DNA from: Siphonodentalium dalli
Taxonomy: Eukaryota; Mollusca; Scaphopoda; Gadilida; Siphonodentaliidae
NCBI GenBank assembly: GCA_032622095.1
Contig: CP136064.1
Span: 261,121,863-261,185,862 of the forward strand
Direction of reading: 5' to 3'
DNA length: 64,000 bases
The number at the start of each line of letters is the position of its first letter. The stretch's first letter is position 1. This document shows positions 29,501 to 44,500 of the stretch, piece by piece. The position numbers and the translations under genes were made by a program. The notes under the pieces are model-generated. The model had not been told where the DNA came from, searched no databases, and saw nothing but the letters and a program-made list of their open reading frames with translations.

Positions 29501-32500
29501 AAGTTACGCCTAGATACCAAATTTCGAGGCGATCGGTCGAGAAACCACAAAGTGTATAGGGAACACACATGCACACACAGACATTCGCATTTATATATTA
29601 AGATGTAGCACAGCTGAAAACAAAATGTTAAGATATTAAACAAGATCTATCATATTGTTTTTTATGTTTTATTATATATTTATCAGGCCCTCTTGTATTG
29701 CATAATACTTAATTGATCATGCACAAAGGTGATGTTAGAGAGTAAATCGAACTTCAGCATTTGTGACTTCTCCCTGATAACAGTCCATTTCTCTCTAATA
29801 ATCTAAGGCCAAAGAAAAATAAATAACTGGTTTGGGTTATATGTCGGAAAAAAATAACTGGTTTGGGTTACATGTCAGAAAAAAATAGGGTCGGTAGGTA
29901 GGCTTGATATTTTATTTTATTAATTTTTTTTAATTTTTGACATAGTCTTATGGATTTTCATATCTTGTGCAAGATTTCGATAGCAGTATAAGTTTTGATT
30001 ATCATTGTATAGACAGTTATAAATACAATGCTTCAAAAAATGACAAATAGCAACTCATTTTGAGAGATTGAAAATATTTTATTATAAACATTTCAGAAAA
30101 ATTTCTTGAAAACCATGAAAAGAAACTTTAGGGCAGGCGGTTTAAAATAGGGTAGTTAGGAAAACCCAAACCACAAGTATTTTTTTGTTTGGCCTAATAG
30201 GGAGAAGTCACTTCTCCCTATTATATTGTTAGGGAGAAATGGAATGTTATCAGGGAGAAGTCACAAATTTGAATACTCTAGGCTGGTTCCTGTCATAATT
30301 GAGTGTTCATAGAATAGACTTTTATTTAGTAAATTGTAAGCTTTTGATTTTGTATATGGAACAAGTGCTGTTCACCTTGGCAAATTTCGATTGCTTTGTT
30401 ACCACACCATGTGAATCGATGGTATGCAGCAAAATTGTACTTATGGAAAAAGTGATATAAATTCAAATTAAAATATAAATGTACTCAGGTACAAAGAATA
30501 CCAAAACATACCTATACTGAACATTTTCAAATGATGTTGCCATTTTGCTGAAAACATATTTATCCCACAAATCAAGGGGGTAACCTTAGCTCCGATTTTA
30601 ATTTAATTTTATAATAAAATAAGCAAGCACAGTTGTAGGCACAAATGTGCCACAGTTGATGCGTGAGCAGCATGCCGTCATGATTTTGTGAATTATAATT
30701 TACCATAATTTTTATAAAGTTGCCATGTTCAAAATTTTATTGATAATTTTTCTTCTCTCATTTTTCAGTGTGAACGTTTAGCAGGCGGTTTACAGAAGAT
30801 CGCTGAAGCTAGTGAGCAGCTAGCTATACTTAATGAGAAACTAGCTGTCCAGAAAATCACTGTGACCGAGATGACGGCAGCCTGTGAAGTGCTTTTGGAG
30901 GAGATATCCAGAGGAACAGAACAAGCATCAGAGAAGAAAAAATTGGCTGAGCAGAAAGGAATAGAAATCGCTGAACAAAGTAAAGTCATCGTCGTTGAGA
31001 AGGTAATGATTCTTTTATTTATTTTTGGCTTCAGTGTCCTCCAATTTTTATTTGTTTGTTACTGGCTTTATTTATGATTTACATTTATGAAAGACAGGGA
31101 AAGGGCAAGTCTTTCCTGATATGATTATAATATTCAAATGTTTATAATATACTATCTGTATCTGTATCTGTAGATATTGCAGTGCAGTAACCTTCCGTTT
31201 GTAGACGCACTGGTCCAAGAGCTACCACGGCTGGGTAACTTTATAATCCTGTAATTTGCACACACCGAGGCGTGTACACAGGTCAGCCATTAATGCCCGT
31301 GCCCAATCGGACAGCGACCACTCGTCACCACTGCAACCACGACAACACACCTGGATAAATGTTGTAATGGGGGGGAAGTCGGCATTTTGGATTCGGATCT
31401 GTATTTAGTGATCTCGAATGAGACTTTTCAGCCTGACAAACTTGGTATCTGACCGAGTTCTAATTTTTATCAGAATACCCTGACCAGGTTGCGATCCCCG
31501 GTCCGCTTGCACGAGAGACCAGTACACTACCTCTCGGCTAATAATTAGTTTTTGATTCATCTGGAATGTATATACTGCATAATTTTATAAGGAAAGGAAT
31601 AGAAAGGAAAGGAAAATTTCTTACAGTTTAATTGAGAAAAAAAATCTAACCTGATAAAATAAGTTTAAAGTTTGAAATATTGCTATAGATTTGTTGCCAT
31701 GATAGTTTGTTGCCGTGACAGTTTGTTGCAGTGACATTTTGTTGCAGTGACAGTTTGTTGCAAAGACAGTTTGTTGCCATGACAGTTTGTTGCCATGGAT
31801 TCAAATTCATTTGTTTTTCTCAACAGAAAGAAGCAGAGGACTCGTTGGCTGAAGCTTTACCGGCTCTCGAGCAGGCTAGACTCGCTCTCGAAGATCTCGA
31901 AAAATCCGACGTCACAGAGATAAGGTATTGTTGCTAATTATTTCTCGAGCAGGCTAGACTCGCTCTCGAAGATCTCGAAAAATCCGACGTCACAGAGATA
32001 AGGTATTGTTGCTAATTATTTCTCGAGCAGGCTAGACTCGCTCTAGAAGATCTCGAAAAATCCGACGTCACAGAGATAAGGTATTGTTGCTAATTATTTC
32101 TGATCCAGTAAAAATATTAGTGCTTTCCCTTTCCTGCAATGAAATTTGGAAACCAATAAGGCACAGAAACAAACTTAGATGTATGTGAAAAAGTGTTGAT
32201 AATGATTTATTGTTGTGTCATATTTAATTATTATTTTTATACATCCGTTTTTAAAAAGGATAGTATTATGTTATTTGTCTGTCCGTTCCTTTTGGTTTCA
32301 ATATGATAACTGAATGGAATGATATTTGGTATGTGAGTTTACTAGCCCAAAATACAGGTCAGGTTCGAATTTGGATTCCACCCAACAATGTTCACCAGAA
32401 TAATAGCTCTTGTTGGAATTACCACAGGTGTATTTCCCCTTGCCCTAGCTATGCTTTTGTGATTATATAACTTTGATGTATAGAGGATATCTCGTGTTTT

Positions 32501-35500
32501 TGAGTAGATACCGAAAAATATGTCATGAGTGAGCGAGACAAATGTTTATTTTCGCGAGCGGCTTGTTGCGAGCGAAAATAAACATTTGTTGCGGTCACAA
32601 ATGACATTTTTTTCGGTATCCACTCAAGAAAAACTAGATATTCTTTTTATTATACGCATTTCCAAAGAAATTCACCACTTACGACGTTAAATGATCTCAC
32701 AATCGTCTTCAATCGATGCATCATTTTTGAAGCCATCAGCTGATCGATGCCTGTTCACGCAATGCTACTTCACCATCCGCAGAATATAAAAATATAGTTC
32801 CCCTATTCTTCCCTTTATTCCCCCCCCCCCCCCCCCCCCCCATGAATATGTCGAATTTCAACATAAAATAGATTTTAATTATAACTGTACCAGTGAATAT
32901 AATATAAATTAGAATATCACAATGGGTTCTTTCACTTTGTCCTTCTTCAACAGTACAAACCGGAAACAGTATTGGTACATGCAAGTGAATCGGTCACATG
33001 GGCGAGCTAGTGTGAAAGAATATTCTTCTATATCCCCTTCTGGGTGATATCGATGTTTATCTAAACGAGTTTTTTTCTATAATTCACTGTTGAGCGTATA
33101 ATAAACCTGTGTATTTGAACTCCCACTTCTAAGTAGTATGTAAAACTCATTGACAAGTAGTTCCCTTAGGAAATGTTCAGATACTAAGTTCAAGGTTGTT
33201 TGTATTATCTGAACATTTCCACCAAAGTATATTAATCCTTCTGCACTTGTGTTAGTTTTTCGTCTGTCTGTAGTCTGCTTTTATTACCTGAACACCCCTC
33301 CAAATTAAATGTAGACCATTCCAGTGTGTACTTTTATAACTGATGGGAGAATCCATTTTGTATAAAAAGGGTCAAGAGTTACAAACTAATTTTAACTTGA
33401 TGTTTCAGATCTTTTGCCAAACCACCAAAAGCTGTGCAGACTGTGTGTGAATGTATCGTGGTTCTGAGAGGTATAAGGGAGGTGTCATGGAAGTCAGCTA
33501 AAGGAATGATGTCCGAGTCAAACTTCCTCAAATCACTAACAGAGTTGGATGTCGATGGAATAACCTCTAAACAGATAGGGGCTGTTAAAAGTAAGCTGTT
33601 ACAGTGAATCCCATTTAGGCCATGTAATTTCCCGTTTATCATTTTGAAAAGAATGAGCGTGTTCGGTATGGCCATTATTATTCAAACGTAATGCCCATCA
33701 AGCCTGCAAATAGCGTGTCTGTCATTTGCAGAATGAGGTCCCAAGAGGGTGAATTTAGTGACGCTATCCCGGATAGCGGGCTAGCATCACTAAATTCACC
33801 CTCTGTGTACCTCATTCTGCTTAGGCCTCATCTACTGCCACATAAATAATAGGTATAAGTATCTTATGCGCCGCAGGCGCCCCTCAATCATTAGAGTGTA
33901 GAGGTTAGTTACCCACCACCTCCCCATCCCGCCACCCATAGTATCTTATGCGCCGCAGGCGCCCCTATAGAGGCTACTGCCACATAAATAATAGGTATAA
34001 GTATCTTATGCGCCGTATATTGGCATCTCTATAACAGCCATTTGTGTATTGTATCGCATTTAACAGAGTGTGTATATGTGAACACGATCGTTAATAGTTC
34101 ATCTACCAGATTATACGGATGGTGACTCAATTGTTAGTGCAAACAGGCCAATATTATGTGAGCGTCAACGCGATGTGGGCGTTACCATTAATAGACAAAT
34201 TCATAAAAATTCTTTGTGTCTTAAGAAATTTACAAACAAACCACGGAAAAGTTAATTGTTTGTTATTAATTCAAATTTTAGCATTTATAATATCCCGAAA
34301 CTCAATGTATACGGTTTTAAAATGAGTTTAGTGCGCGGAGAACATGAAATGTTGGCGTTAACACCTGCACGAAAATAGGAAATCGGACGCGATTTTGAAT
34401 TGCGAACGCGAAATTCTCATTATAAGCAATTCTTTCCGATTTTCGGTTTCTGTATTTGTTGAGATTTGCAGGTGGAATAGCTCCTTTGCTTATAATACTA
34501 CATCGAAATCGATGGTATTTATTTAAAAAACGATGTCGAAGTAGCGAGTCGAACTTTATTTACAGTTATTTTGATGTAGGGTTACCCTTCCGGTGACGTA
34601 GGTTCCAGGCCCTGAAATGACAGACACTATTCCCAGGCTTGTTGAGAATGGCCCAACTTTTGGCCCAACAATTTTCTGGTCCAGCGCGGACACTGGTGGA
34701 TTAACTGATATGGGGATGGGAGATACAACCTGTAAATCGAGATACAGAATGCTGAGATACATGTATAATATCAGTCGTATAATACCTTGTATCCCGATAT
34801 TCCCAAAGCTGTTTGAACTATGACAATTTGTAGCTGATCTACTTTGTACTCTTAGGTGCCTTAACCCTTTACCCAACAGAACGGCCCTGTGCCAATGCAT
34901 TCTCTTATATATGCGAGTTGACCATAGGTCGCCTCGCATATATAAGAGAATGCATTGGCTTAACACATATTAAAAATGATAAAATTGTCAAAGAATGTAG
35001 AAAAATATTATAAAAATTGTTAAAAAATGTAAGAAAAAATTATAAAATTGTTAAAGAATGTAAGAAAAAATGGTAAAAAAGATTTTTTTTTTAGGCCAAT
35101 GCATTCTCTTATATATGCGAGGCGACCTATGGTCGACTCGCATATATAAGAGAATGCATTGGCACAGGGCATAACTGTAACCATCACAATGTGGTCAATG
35201 AACCGGTTCCAATGATATCCATATTTGTATGGTGTTATTGAGACAGACCGAAGATATTTTAGGCTGTTGAAGCTTTATTTGGGCGTTTTTGGCCGTTTTG
35301 TTGGGTAAAGGGTTATAATAGTGATGGGTGAAATATTTGGTTGAAATCAATAATAGTGATGATGGTAATGTTTCACCAAACAATAATTTGGTAATTTTCT
35401 ACAAGTCTAATATCTGGCACCTCAATTCAGCAGTGCATATGGTTTCGGTGATAACTGACAAGTTGATTACTGTGTTAGGTTTAGAAAACATTTTAATTTT

Positions 35501-38500
35501 AATTTGAAGAAAAAAAATGTGAGGAAATGATTTCCCTACCAACTGGTACCTACCATACCAATATAACATTCCATAGCAGAAGCACAGATGATTTCCCTAC
35601 CAACCGGTACCTACCATACCAAAATAACATTCCATAGCAGAAGCACAGATGATTTCCCTACCAACCGGTACCTACCATACCAAAATAACATTTCATAGCA
35701 GAAGCACAGATGATTTCCCTACCAACCGGTACCTACCATACCAAAATAACATTCCATAGCAGAAGCACAGATGATTTCCCTACCAACCGGTACCCAGGGA
35801 CCAGCCTAGGGTCAAAATATAGGGAGAAGTGACTTCTCCCTCTTGGAAAAATAAGGAGAAGTGAGGGCTTACCAGGAAGAAGTGGAGCGTTAGTGCGACT
35901 ATTTGTCGCTAGTAACTATTCATTAGAACTGATTGTTTTAGCTGTTATTATTATCCACAATAGATTTTCTACATGGGTGAGGATAAACTGGAAGTGTTAA
36001 GCTGAGCAGTAGATCATCCAGTCACCAATTCTTCAGGGAGATTAAAAATTTAACTAAAAAAAAAAAGTTTTTCATTTCAGGGAGACTTGCGGCCACACAG
36101 GGTGACTATTTCGCCCACGTCGCCCCCTAGGCTGGTCCCTGCTGGTACCTACCATACCAAAATAACATTCCATAGCAGAAGCACAAATGATTTTGATGTA
36201 GGCCTCAGCTTATTCATCTGATGTATCTGGATACGTAATCGTATCATGGGCCTTTTATCGAGATCCGTATCATGACCATCCCATGCCTAGTATGTGCATA
36301 AGTGTTGTCCTATTTTTTAGGTTTATTGAAGGAAATAGACATGACTCCTGCTGACATGAAATCTATCAGTAGAGCTGGAGCTGGTCTGTTGAAATTTGTT
36401 GATGCCGTCATGGGTTACTGTGTTGTTGCTAGGGAGATCAAACCAAAGAGAGACAAGGTGAGATGAGCATAAACCCCACCATGATTGGAGCTTCCTGAAA
36501 TTTTGCAAAACCCTGTGCTTACGAGTCTCCCACAGAATATATTTCCCTTAACCCTTTACCCAACAGAACGGCCCTGTGCCAATGCATTCTCTTATATATG
36601 CGAGTCGACCATAGGTCGCCTCGCATATATAAGAGAATGCATTGGCTTAACACATTAAAAATTATAACTGTAACTATCACAATGTGGTCAAGGAGCCGGT
36701 TCCAATGATATCCATTTTGTCGAGTTATCTGTGACTAAAATATACTCCCAGCACTAATGCAGGGCGCCTGGGTGTGAACCGCACTGGCTTTATACCATAC
36801 GGTGACTCCAGCATACAACCAGTAATTAATTAGCTCTCCATATTCCTTTCATATCTCAGCCTGTGGGAGCATTGGCAGGGCACCCTGGCAAATTAATCAC
36901 CGTTTATTATTCGATGTATAAAATGTTAAATTGTATTGTTATTTTTAAAGGAAAAACAGAATTGCAATTAGCCAATAAAACGATAAAAACAATTATGACG
37001 CAGCAAAACAAAGTTATCAAACGAATTATATTTTTTAGAAAATCAGCAAAATATAATTGAATTAGTTTCCAAAACGACAATTTAACGCTTTAGTTCGTTC
37101 AATGCAAACGGCCCAAAACCATGTATTTCCTATTAACAATGCGAAAACGATCGTGCATGAACATGTTTTTATCGCTAATTGTATGAATTCAGTTCTCTCT
37201 AATTACGGGTGTAGATTATATTTTTATTTATACATGCACATGCGTAATTTCCGTATTTATCAACGGATTCGAGCCATTGAAGTCTCAAACCACAACCGCG
37301 GATTCCAATTATACACTTGGTACATTTCGTTTTTGTCAAAAAGCTGAAGTTTAATGAAATAAAAAAAATGCGATATATAGTATCAGCTTATTTTTCGATG
37401 TGTCACATGATTACGTAACTTACCCACATGCCAGACAGCAGACTGCAGCGACATAACCTTTGATCTACCGCCGACGGACTGGGCCTGGTAAAGCTATTTT
37501 TAACATGGCGTAAGGTAATTAGCCTGTCATACGGACTTCTTTTTTAATGGAGCGAGAACGAAATGCTGGGTATGGGTGCGGACAGACTTATTATACAGTT
37601 ATTTATAAGTTCACAAACGAGTCCTGCAGTTTTCTACACTGGCAAATTCCGTGATTTGAAAAAACACGATGTTGTTGACACCGAATTATATTTCGTGACA
37701 AAATTGTCAGAAAATGGGCTGTATTGTCCATAGAATGCGATAAAACAATTGGGCAAATGGCCGAAAAAATATTCATTGATGAGGATGAATCGGCCGAGTC
37801 GATACCGACAAATATAAACCCCTATATTTGTGAAAATGACATTGACACTGACGCCAGTGACGGTGACAGTAGCCAAAATGATCATGAAGAAGTCAGAAAA
37901 AAGAAACCATACGTACATATGTCCATCTCCTTCCCAGACATCTGCATAAAATGTGGTGGAATGGAAGATTTGGACAAGGTTGATGGTTGCCATCCACAGT
38001 GTAAGACGCGTCTTGAAAAATTTCAGACAGTGCTATCTCGTAAGCGCAACTTCTCTGTGAGAAACAGGAGAAGTTGAAAGCTAAACGAAACAAGGCAAAA
38101 TGAGCATGTCTGCAATTTCCCAAGACGCATTTAAACAGTGTGAATGGCAAACATCAGTTTAATACCTCACTATATTTAATATAATCATTCCATTTTCAGT
38201 CCTTTTATTTGCTTAGCTTTAAAGTTTAAGAGGAACAACCTCGATGTTATTTTAGAAGTAAGATACTTCAATGCATATATTTTATTTTATACACTTTTCC
38301 AGTTTTATTTCACTACTAGTCTGTTGTTTTGTTTTGTTTATTGGTTCGCAGTTTCAATTATAATGATTCCACAATTAATTGAGCCTTCTGGTCTTGATTT
38401 CAGGGATCCCAGATGTATGTCTGAACTGGCCGCTGGAAATAAAAAATAAAAATAAAAACCGCCCTCCCTCATTCATTTGAAAAAAAAATTGCCTGAGAAT

Positions 38501-41500
38501 CAATTCATTAATTTTGTTTGGCCTTATACACAATGCTCGCGTGGCTGTCAGAACATTTCACTTTAATTTTTAATGTGTTAAGCCAATGCATTCTCTTATA
38601 TATGCGAGGCGACCTATGGTCGACTCGCATATATAAGAGAATGCATTGGCACAGGGCCCTTCTGTTGGGTAAAGGGTTAATGCCACGCAATACCACAGAT
38701 GGACGACCATGTGCCACACATTCTGTACATGTATACATAGGTTGTGGGTTTATATAGTTAAGATGGTGTATCTCGGGTATCGTAAGGTGTAATGTGTTCA
38801 AACTTCACAGTTGAATGGACAAATGGTTGGGCCACATGCAGCCACTTTGCCAACCCTATGGAGGTCATGTGACCTTACAGCCATCTTGGATTTCTACTCA
38901 TATGCCTGTATTTCGGGTATATTCAAGTGTATACAGTCAAATATCTGCGGTAAAATAATGCAACTAGTAATCTGTTGAATTGAATATTATTTTGTTGATA
39001 TATTGTAGGCAGTAACACACATCCAACCTCAATAGTTTATACTAGCTGATGTGCCCGACTTCGTCCAGGCTATTTAGGGATTTCTTTGTGATCGCCTCCG
39101 TCTGTGCAGAATATAAAAAAAACATGTCTATATTCATGAGCATATATGAGTGAGGCCAAGGTCAAGGACACGGTCACACATGAAATTGGACCCACCCATG
39201 TTGTTCCCTGTATCAAAGTAGGCCTACATACCAAATTTGAGTTGGATCGGTCAAGCCGTTTTTGAGTCTATAACACACACACACACACACAGATAGACAG
39301 ACAGAAGTTCCAAAATATATAGTAGATTATAACCACCTCTGAATATGGTCACATGACCATGTTCATCACCATGGGTCACATGACCATGTTCATCACCACG
39401 GGTCACATGACCATGTTCATCACGGGTTCAGACCTAAATATGGTCACATGTTCAGTTCATCACGGGTTCAGACCTAAATATGGTCACATGACCATGTTCA
39501 TCATCACGGGTTCAGACCTAAATATGGTCACATGTTCATCACGGGTTCAGACCTAAATATGGTCACATGTTCATCACGGGTTCAGACCTAAATATGGTCA
39601 CATGTTCATCACGGGTTCAGACCTAAATATGGTCACATGTTCATCACGGGTTCAGACCTAAATATGGTCACATGTTCATCACGGGTTCAGACCTAAATAT
39701 GGTCACATGACCATGTTCATCACCACAGGTTCAGACCTACTAGTATATATATAGATGATCCAATTTATGTGGTTTTATGCTGTATGGGATGTTGCATTTT
39801 AGTTGTTGCATCTGCTACATTTTCTGGTGTTATGTTCAGGTACAAATGCCACATAACCTCTATGGGCCATGGTTTGCCACATTTGACCACCCGTTGGGTT
39901 TTCGTGGTCATGGTGGCCATCTTGAATTTGTACTGGCATGTCTGCATTTCATCCAGGCTTACAATGGAACAAATGGCTGATGTAAATATTTTATGCGGTT
40001 GCTTTTTGTATTGATCAATATTGATAATATATAGGTGTTGGTAATTTATTATCACATGACAAGGCTTATCTTATGACCACCATTGAAAAGATTACTCGAC
40101 CACTAACTCATATATGTATATATCCATACAACATGTCTACCAAGCAATTTTTATAAGTTGAGACAACTTAGTTCTGTCAGAAAACCGACAGTCGAATACA
40201 GAATAATGCCACAAGCAAAGAAATAAGCTTGTTTGAACTGGTATGAATTCAAACTAGCTGCCCTTGAAATTGTATTCCAGTATTGTGCGTTCCCTCCCAC
40301 CTCCCCTAGCTCAATATTGTTCTTTAACCCTTTACCCAACAGACCGGCCAAAACCGGCCAAATAAAGCTTCAACAGCCTAAAATATCTTCGGTCTGTCTC
40401 AATAGAACCATACAAATATGGATATCATTGGAACCGGCTCCTTGACCACATTGTGATAGTTACAGTTATGCCCTGTGCCAATGCATTCTCTTATATATGC
40501 GAGTCGACCATAGGTCGCCTCGCATATATAAGAGAATGCATTGGCCTAAAAACAAAAATCTTTTTTAACACTTTTTACCATTTTTTCTTACATTCTTTAA
40601 CAATTTTATAATTTTTAATGTGTTAAGCCAATGCATTCTCTTATATATGCGAGGCGACCTATGGTCGACTCGCATATATAAGAGAATGCATTGGCACAGG
40701 GCCCTTCTGTTGGGTAAAGGGTTAACCAAGTGTTCTGGTTCTGACTGTACCGACTGACTTCACAGAATACAATGACCTTGCCCCCATCTAATCAAAATAT
40801 TGTCCACTTACATCAGGTCCATTCATAGAAAATAAATGGGCAACCGAGTGTGCCTGTCTTCATAGAATTATACATCCTAGACCATGGACACGCTCCAATT
40901 TTGCATAAACATTTGGCATCGTATGTCAATTTGCATAAATGCGCGTTTGGCAACAAAAGAGTTAATATCCCTCCAAATGAATAATAGAACCTTCAAATGT
41001 GTACATTTATAATTATATATATTTATTTCAAAGCTAACATTATGATTGTAATACAATTCTCTACTTGGGATGAATATGTTTTAGGTCGCAAAACTTGAAA
41101 GGACATTCCATCAGGCAAAGAGAGATTTGGACAAGATATCCAAAGAAGTGGCTAACCTCGAGAAGGAGCTGGCCGAATTGGGCAAAAAATACGAGGAAGC
41201 CACGTCTGAGAGACAGAAATTGCAATCAGAGGCGGAAATTATGGAGCGTCGACTCATTGCTGCTGATAAACTCATTTCTGGTCTCGGCTCAGAAAATATC
41301 AGGTGAGGGCTCAGAGGCATAGCAAGCCTCTACCTGTCCACCTGTTTATATTTAAAATCTCTGAAATGGGTTGGTTTCTGTGTATAAGCCTGGAAGTATC
41401 TATGTGACCCGCCATATCAAATCCAGTCGGAAGTCGGGATTTTTTGACCCTGTGCCAATGCATTCTCTTATATATGCGAGTCGACCATAGGTCGTCTCGC

Positions 41501-44500
41501 ATATATAAGAGAATGCATTGGCCTAACAATTTTTTACAATTTTAATAATTTGTTCTTGTATTCTTTAACAATTTTATAATTTCACCCATACAGAGCCCCA
41601 GACAAACATGAGCAGACAACACTCTTCTATGTGCTTCTATATATGTGTGGGGCTCCCTGCAGGGTAATGGATGTTATTTTATTTTATGTCCTAAAAATTG
41701 TTAGAAACATTTATTTAAAAAACATGATAAAAAATTGTTAAGCCAATGCATTCTCTTATATATGCGAGGCGACCTATGGTCGACTTGCATATATAAGAGA
41801 ATGCATTAGCACAGGGTAAAAAATCCCGACGGGTCACCTATAGTCTCAAATTAATTAACATTGTTTTCAGTCACTTTTTCCCTTCTGTTCTATATCCCCT
41901 AATTTGCAGAAGATAAAATGCACAATCAAGTTGACTAATGGGTGAAATCACCAACTTCAACTGGGGAACTTTAATCTGATCCTAGGTCTCCCATTGCAGT
42001 TGAGGCCTGAATTTGGCAATGCTAGTCCCATATCAGTCGAGGCCTAAGAAGAAGCGTCACTAAATTCACCCTCTGGGGACCTCATTCTGCAAATGTCAGA
42101 CACGCTATTTCCAGGCTAATCTGTGTATGCGGGTGAGGGCTATCCATGCCTGAGTTTAATGTGCCTGTCATTTGCAGAATGAGGTCCCAGAGGGTGAATA
42201 TTGTGACCCTCATAGCAGGCTAGCATCACTAAATTCACCCTCTGGGAACCTCATTCTGCTTAGGCCTCATCTTCTGGAAGTTTCTTTATTATAAAATTTC
42301 TATAGAAACTTCACATAGATTCTATTTCTATTTTAGATTAGTTTCTCTATATCCCAAAATTAGCAGACAACATATTGCACAATCGAGGTTCCCAATGGGT
42401 GTACATCACACTATTCACCATTTGGAAATTTCAATCTGAGTGTGTCTCCCATAGCAGATGAGGCCATGCAGAATGAGGTTCCCAGAGGGTGAATTTAGTG
42501 AAACTAGCCCGCTATGTGGGATTGTGTCACTAAATTCACCCTCTGGGGACCTCATTCTGCAAATGACAGGCACATTAACTGAGGCTTGCATGGAACGTGT
42601 TTCATTCATAATACCCCCACTTTTCACCCCCCACTTTTTGAAGAAAAATGGGGGGTATACTGGATTGACATTGTCCATATGTCTGTCCATCTGTCGAGCC
42701 ATCTGTCTGGGCATATATCTCAACCCTGGGTTATCGGATCTAAATGAAATTTGGAGTGGGACACAAATTTGTCCGGAGTTTTTCTCAGTCGTTTTTTGAT
42801 CAATTTCCGTGAAACTTGGCACAGACATAAACCACCATGGGAACCTGTGCACCTGCGATTATGACGTCTGTCGGACTTTTTTTGGTGGAGTTATCCCCCC
42901 TTTTTCGACTTAGAAATTTTTCGCAACATGTATACTTTTGTCCAAGCTTTTATTCCTACATTTTTAGGTCAATTTTTTTAAAACGTGGCACAGATATTTA
43001 ATACCATGGGAACTTGTGCACATGCGATTATGACGTCCGTCCGACATTTTTTGGTGGAGTTATCCCCCTTTTTCGCTTAGAAATTGTTTTGCAACATGCA
43101 TAATTTTGTCCGAGCTTTTATTCCTACATTTTTCGGTCAATAGGTTTAAAGATTAGGGTTATGGTTGTACACCTGCAATGGGAACTGTTATTTTATTATT
43201 TTAACTAAATGTTTACTGACATGTGAAACATCTTAGTATTTTAAAAACAGGGGGGTATCCGTAGTCCCATTGGGACAGTCACACCTCTAGTTTATTATAG
43301 AGTGATCCTTCTTTGTTTATCTTGATTTCTTTGTTTTTAGTCCATCCGTACAGATATCTCAGCTATGAGTTATCGGGTATCAATGAAATATGGTATGCAG
43401 GTTCGACATCATGACTGCTTTCAAAATAGTTAGCATTTTCCATTCTAGAGATATCCTTTGTTTATTATATGATTGCATGTCTGTTATTAGGATTGGAATA
43501 ATAATGTTTACACCAATAATAAGTTGTGTCTTGCTTTAGATGGACAAATGACCTGGTAGAGCTAAAGAAGAAGAAGGTAAAGTTGCTCGGAGACTGTTTG
43601 ATCAGCTCGGCATTCCTTAGTTATGTCGGCGCATTCAGCTGGGAATACAGAACAGAAATGGTGCAAGTTGATTGGCTGAAAGACATCATCGATAAAGAGA
43701 TCCCGATGAGTGATCCATTCAAACTTGAGGACTTACTGACCAATGATGTCGAAATTAGCAGGTATGTATTTAGAGTTTTTTTTTTATATACACCTGTTTT
43801 TAGAAAAAGGAACTTATTATGTTATTGGTCTGTCCATCCGTCTGTCCATTCATCGGGGCGATGAAATTGAAAATGAATTTTGGTATGTTGGTTTACCAGT
43901 ATAAAATACAGGTCAAGTTCGAATTTGGGTTCCTCCCGCCAATTTTCACCAGAGTTATGGCCCTTTTTGTTGGAATTTTCACACAATTTCCATTTCCAGA
44001 TGATAACTTTAGTAATTCTGAACTTAATGGAATGAAATTCCGCCATATCAAATCCAGTTGTAAGTCGGGATTTTTTTATCCTGTGCCAATGCATTCTCTT
44101 ATATATATGCGAGTCGACCATAGGTCGCCTCGCATATATAAGAGAATGCATTGGCCTAACAATTTTTTACAATTTTAATAATTTTTTCTTGTATTCTTTA
44201 ACAATTTTATAATTTTACCCATACTGAGCCCCAGACAAATATGAGCAGACGACACTCTTCTATATGCTTCTATATATGTGTGGGGCTCCATGCAGGGTAA
44301 TGGATGTTTTTTATTTTATGTCCTAAAAATTATAAGAAACATTTTTTTTTTAAACATGATAAAAAATTGTTAGGCCAATGCATTCTCTTATATATGCGAG
44401 GCGACCTATGGTCGACTCGCTTATATAAGAGAATGCATTGGCACAGGGTAAAAAAATCCCGACTTATGACTGGATTTGATATGGCGGGTCACAGATTTGG

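Larger units (their letters stand above)
28081..30292 (+). mobile_element. Family G element(s) with nested insertions
   Basis: Left end CAGGGACCAGCCTAG at 28081; right end ctaggctggttcctg at about 30278-30292. gggagaagt blocks occur throughout. Split by family F (28133-28567), a non-LTR-like tail (28964-29606) and a Harbinger MITE (29807-30194). Two G copies may be involved. Confidence 0.5.

Noticed and set aside
31480-31545. Functional tRNA gene on the minus strand
   Set aside because: Only A- and B-box-like parts are present; no complete cloverleaf or acceptor stem, so a SINE head is the better reading.
37724-38077. Independent protein-coding gene of 117 aa
   Set aside because: No ATG at the frame start, and neighbouring frames carry the apparent continuation, so it is listed only as a broken frame.
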